Assembly: GCF_000188695.1 (NCBI RefSeq)
Contig: NW_004754910.1
Location: 994,783-1,009,782 of the forward strand
Direction: 5' to 3'
Source of the DNA: Salpingoeca rosetta
Taxonomy: Eukaryota > Opisthokonta > Choanoflagellata > Craspedida > Salpingoecidae
Length of the DNA: 15,000 nucleotides
Part shown: positions 8,547-15,000 of the stretch, piece by piece
How positions within the stretch are numbered: the first letter of the stretch is position 1
Layout: every line of letters starts with the position of its first letter
Notes under the pieces: generated by a model
Told to the model about the DNA's origin: nothing
Seen by the model: only the letters and a program-made list of their open reading frames with translations
Databases searched by the model: none
Position numbers and translations under genes: made by a program

Positions 8547-9913
8547 CAGTTCTGTCTGTGTGGCATCCTTGGGTAAAGCATATGCGGTAATGGCCGTTGG
8601 AGGCCTGGCGTAATGACACAAAAACGGAAACGTCGCCTCCACCTCAGCTGCATTGACGGATCGCTCCACATAGCCACGCAGGTCGTTCCCCAACAAGCCG
8701 GCCACATTGCCTGCCATCAACCACTGCTCCTGCTCCTGCTGCTGCTGCTTCTTCTTCTCCTTCTTCTCCTTCTTCTCCTTCTTCTCCTTCTTGTCCTTCT
8801 TCTCCTTCTTCTCCGTCTTTCCTTCTTTCGCTGTGCCTGTTGCTGTCTTCGTAGCATGTGCAGGCGCAGCAAGATTCCCACCACCATCGCCTCGGCGCTT
8901 CGTGTCGCTGCTGCTGCCCGGACTCCCCTCGGAGCCGGCTGTGTGAGGTCTGGTGTTTGCGCGGAGCATGTTCTCGTAGAGGGCCATCGGGCAATGCGGC
9001 ATGAACAGCAGCGTGGGCCGGTCCAGGGCCATGTAGCCGACCGTGTTCTCCTGCAGCACCTCGATCCCCATCACGTGCAGCGCCGCCACCTCGTTGATGT
9101 TGAAGCACGGGTCGAAACACACGACCCTGTCACATGCAAGTGCAGAGGCCAGCGCTTTCGCCGTCAGCAGCTGCGCCCGCGCACTTTTGCTCGTCAGAAA
9201 CCCGCCCAATCCAAGCACCACCAGCTGCTCTACACGCGTCATCTTCGGTGCTTTAGCCCGCACCACCTCTTCGCCAGTGAGTGGGTGAGGCAATGGGGTG
9301 AGGAAGGTGATGGGTGAGGGAGGGAAGGATGGGTGAGGGATGAGTGTGAAGGGGGGAACAGCAAGCCAGAAATTGGAAAAGAAATGGAGTGAAGTCAGTT
9401 CACACACACACATACACGCACACATACACGCACAATCACACACACACACACAATCACACACAATCACACAATCACACACACACACAATCACACACACAAT
9501 TACACACACACACAAGCACGTCCCCTTACCGACGATGGATGCAATGGTGTCTGACACCTCACTGCGCTCTTTTACAAGCCGGGAGAGACACGACCGCACT
9601 ACCTCCAGGCTAAAAGGCTCATCGCCACTGCCAACCACCGTCCTGCATATTTGCGTGTGTGCGTGTGTTGTGACGCGAGGGGGTGCGATAAAGGTGCAGC
9701 GCAGCAACACCGCCCACACGTCGTCAGCGTCAAATTTCAACACAACGCACCGCAATGAACACAAACGTACTGTGCCACTGTCGTCGTGCTCGTGGCGTCA
9801 GGCCGGCCCTGTTTCCTCCTCACACCTTGCTTCCCATGCTTCTTCTTGCCCTTCTTGTTCTTGTTCTTCTTGCTGCTCACGCTCAGCCAGCCATCCTCAT
9901 CAACGTCCGCCAT
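8129..9913 (-). CDS. SRRD: SRR1-like protein (SRRD family) with a lysine-rich insertion
   Basis: Four minus-strand exons, 9913-9771, 9642-9530, 9268-8547 and 8350-8129, join in phases 2, 1 and 0 to give 399 residues. The N-terminus MADVDEDGWLSVSS followed by a Lys-rich tract is typical of SRR1-like proteins. The SRR1 domain shows LVVLGLGGF (from about residue 101), VVCFDPCFN, LLFMPHCPMALYENML and WLMAGN, and FGDLALHSFP in the last exon. Plant SRR1 acts in phytochrome B and circadian signalling, and yeast and animal relatives are linked to heme regulation; the biochemical activity is unsettled. Oddities are an insertion of about 80 residues (about 187-266) inside the domain, with a (KKE)n tract and a glutamine stretch, and an extended Pro/Ser/Gln-rich C-terminus. 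The second intron (9529-9269) is 261 bp, a multiple of three with no in-frame stop. The third intron begins with (GT)n and has (CA)n near its acceptor. Confidence 0.9.
8359..8543. repeat. GT run and CA run in SRRD intron 3 (inverted arrangement)
   Basis: Plus-strand (GT)n at 8359-8382 and a long pure (CA)n at 8479-8543. In the SRRD pre-mRNA the donor side is GU repeat and the acceptor side CA repeat, 5 to 8 bases from the two splice sites. Confidence 0.9.
8752..8814 (-). repeat. Coding 9-bp tandem repeat in SRRD (KKE units)
   Basis: Seven copies of TTCTTCTCC (plus strand), with one C-to-G change, encode GGAGAAGAA on the minus strand, which gives the repeated Lys-Lys-Glu (one unit KKD) insertion in the SRR1 domain. 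The tract is pure pyrimidine except for that change. Confidence 0.95.
9398..9514. repeat. CA / ACAATC repeat in SRRD intron 2
   Basis: CA repeats with regularly spaced AATC, the same variant unit as in the last MTFR intron. On the sense strand it is GT-type and starts about 15 bases after the donor at 9529. Confidence 0.85.
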
Positions 9914-10138
9914 CTTTTTGCTGTGACACTGAAATCAGTCGTTGTAGACTGAAATCAGTCGACACGGTTTGTGTGTTTTCTGCCGGCTGACTTTTCCCAT
10001 AGCGTGATGCTTTGTTTCGTGGGCATTTTGCTCCTGTGTCCTTGTGTCTACAAGCACGACTGCCTGCAGGCACGACAACCACGAACGAAGAAGCTGAAGG
10101 ATCCCAGCCAGGGAGTGCCACGACGACCTACGAAAGCC
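9914..10138. promoter_or_regulatory. Divergent promoter region between SRRD and the C2-EGF gene
   Basis: This is 225 bp between two divergent start codons, so it must hold both 5' untranslated regions and promoters. It contains a near-palindrome, GACTGA-AA-TCAGTC, twice with a period of 20 bp: 9927-9940 (first base differs) and 9947-9960 (perfect). I see no TATA box. Promoter function is inferred from gene layout only. Confidence 0.6.
9927..9961. repeat. Paired 14-bp inverted repeat, 20-bp period
   Basis: The arms GACTGA and TCAGTC flank a 2-bp centre. The second copy is perfect (9947-9960). The first (9927-9940) begins with C instead of G. Both are followed by G. They start 14 bp upstream of the SRRD start codon, so they lie in its 5' UTR or core promoter. 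They look like a dimer-binding site for a regulator, but that is inference. Confidence 0.75.

Positions 10139-15000
<4,862 letters not shown>

Noticed and set aside
8613..9317. Plus-strand open frame with a long leucine run
   Set aside because: It is antisense to SRRD exon 3; the leucines come from the reverse of Lys/Glu/Gln codons, and SRRD on the other strand has clear domain motifs.

Overview
This window looks like nuclear DNA of a GC-rich, intron-dense, flagellated unicellular holozoan. A choanoflagellate, for example a Salpingoeca-type species, is the best guess. The reasons are the gene content and structure: an animal-type mitochondrial fission regulator (MTFR family), a small axonemal protein resembling CFAP90, and a multi-EGF single-pass membrane protein with a tyrosine-rich tail. 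Genes lie close together, and introns are about 50-350 bp with GT..AG ends. The organism call is inference from content; no marker gene settles it.

I reconstructed six protein-coding genes by following homology and checking reading phase at every junction. From left to right they are: (1) a prolyl 4-hydroxylase-like 2OG-Fe(II) dioxygenase on the minus strand, cut by the left edge; (2) a complete DUF1295 / steroid 5-alpha-reductase-like membrane protein, minus, 4 exons, 258 aa; (3) a complete CFAP90-like protein, plus, 6 exons, 126 aa; (4) a complete MTFR-family protein, minus, 8 exons, about 363 aa; (5) a complete SRR1-like (SRRD) protein, minus, 4 exons, 399 aa; (6) a large secreted or membrane C2-EGF protein, plus, at least 13 exons, open at the right edge. 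Genes 2/3 and 5/6 are divergent pairs sharing short promoter regions (about 400 and 225 bp). Genes 3/4 are convergent. Genes 2 to 1 and 5 to 4 are tandem. The genes have unrelated functions, so this is ordinary eukaryotic gene packing and not a functional cluster.

The most striking feature is the density of (GT)n/(CA)n microsatellite. It is not random with respect to genes. In about nine of the 33 introns I infer, the (GT)n run on the sense strand begins at, or within a few bases of, the 5' splice site. Sense-strand CA runs lie inside introns or towards the acceptor. Two introns carry GT at the 5' end and CA at the 3' end and could fold back on themselves. Most long open frames in the window are translations of these repeats (runs of VC, HT, TH) and are not genes.

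The most interesting gene is number 6. It has a signal peptide, an extracellular C2 domain resembling that of perforin, about ten EGF-like modules, a stalk with an unbroken run of 42 threonines encoded mainly by pure ACA repeats, one transmembrane helix, and a cytoplasmic tail with a thrice-repeated tyrosine motif. I found no RNA genes, CRISPR arrays, transposons or viral sequence.
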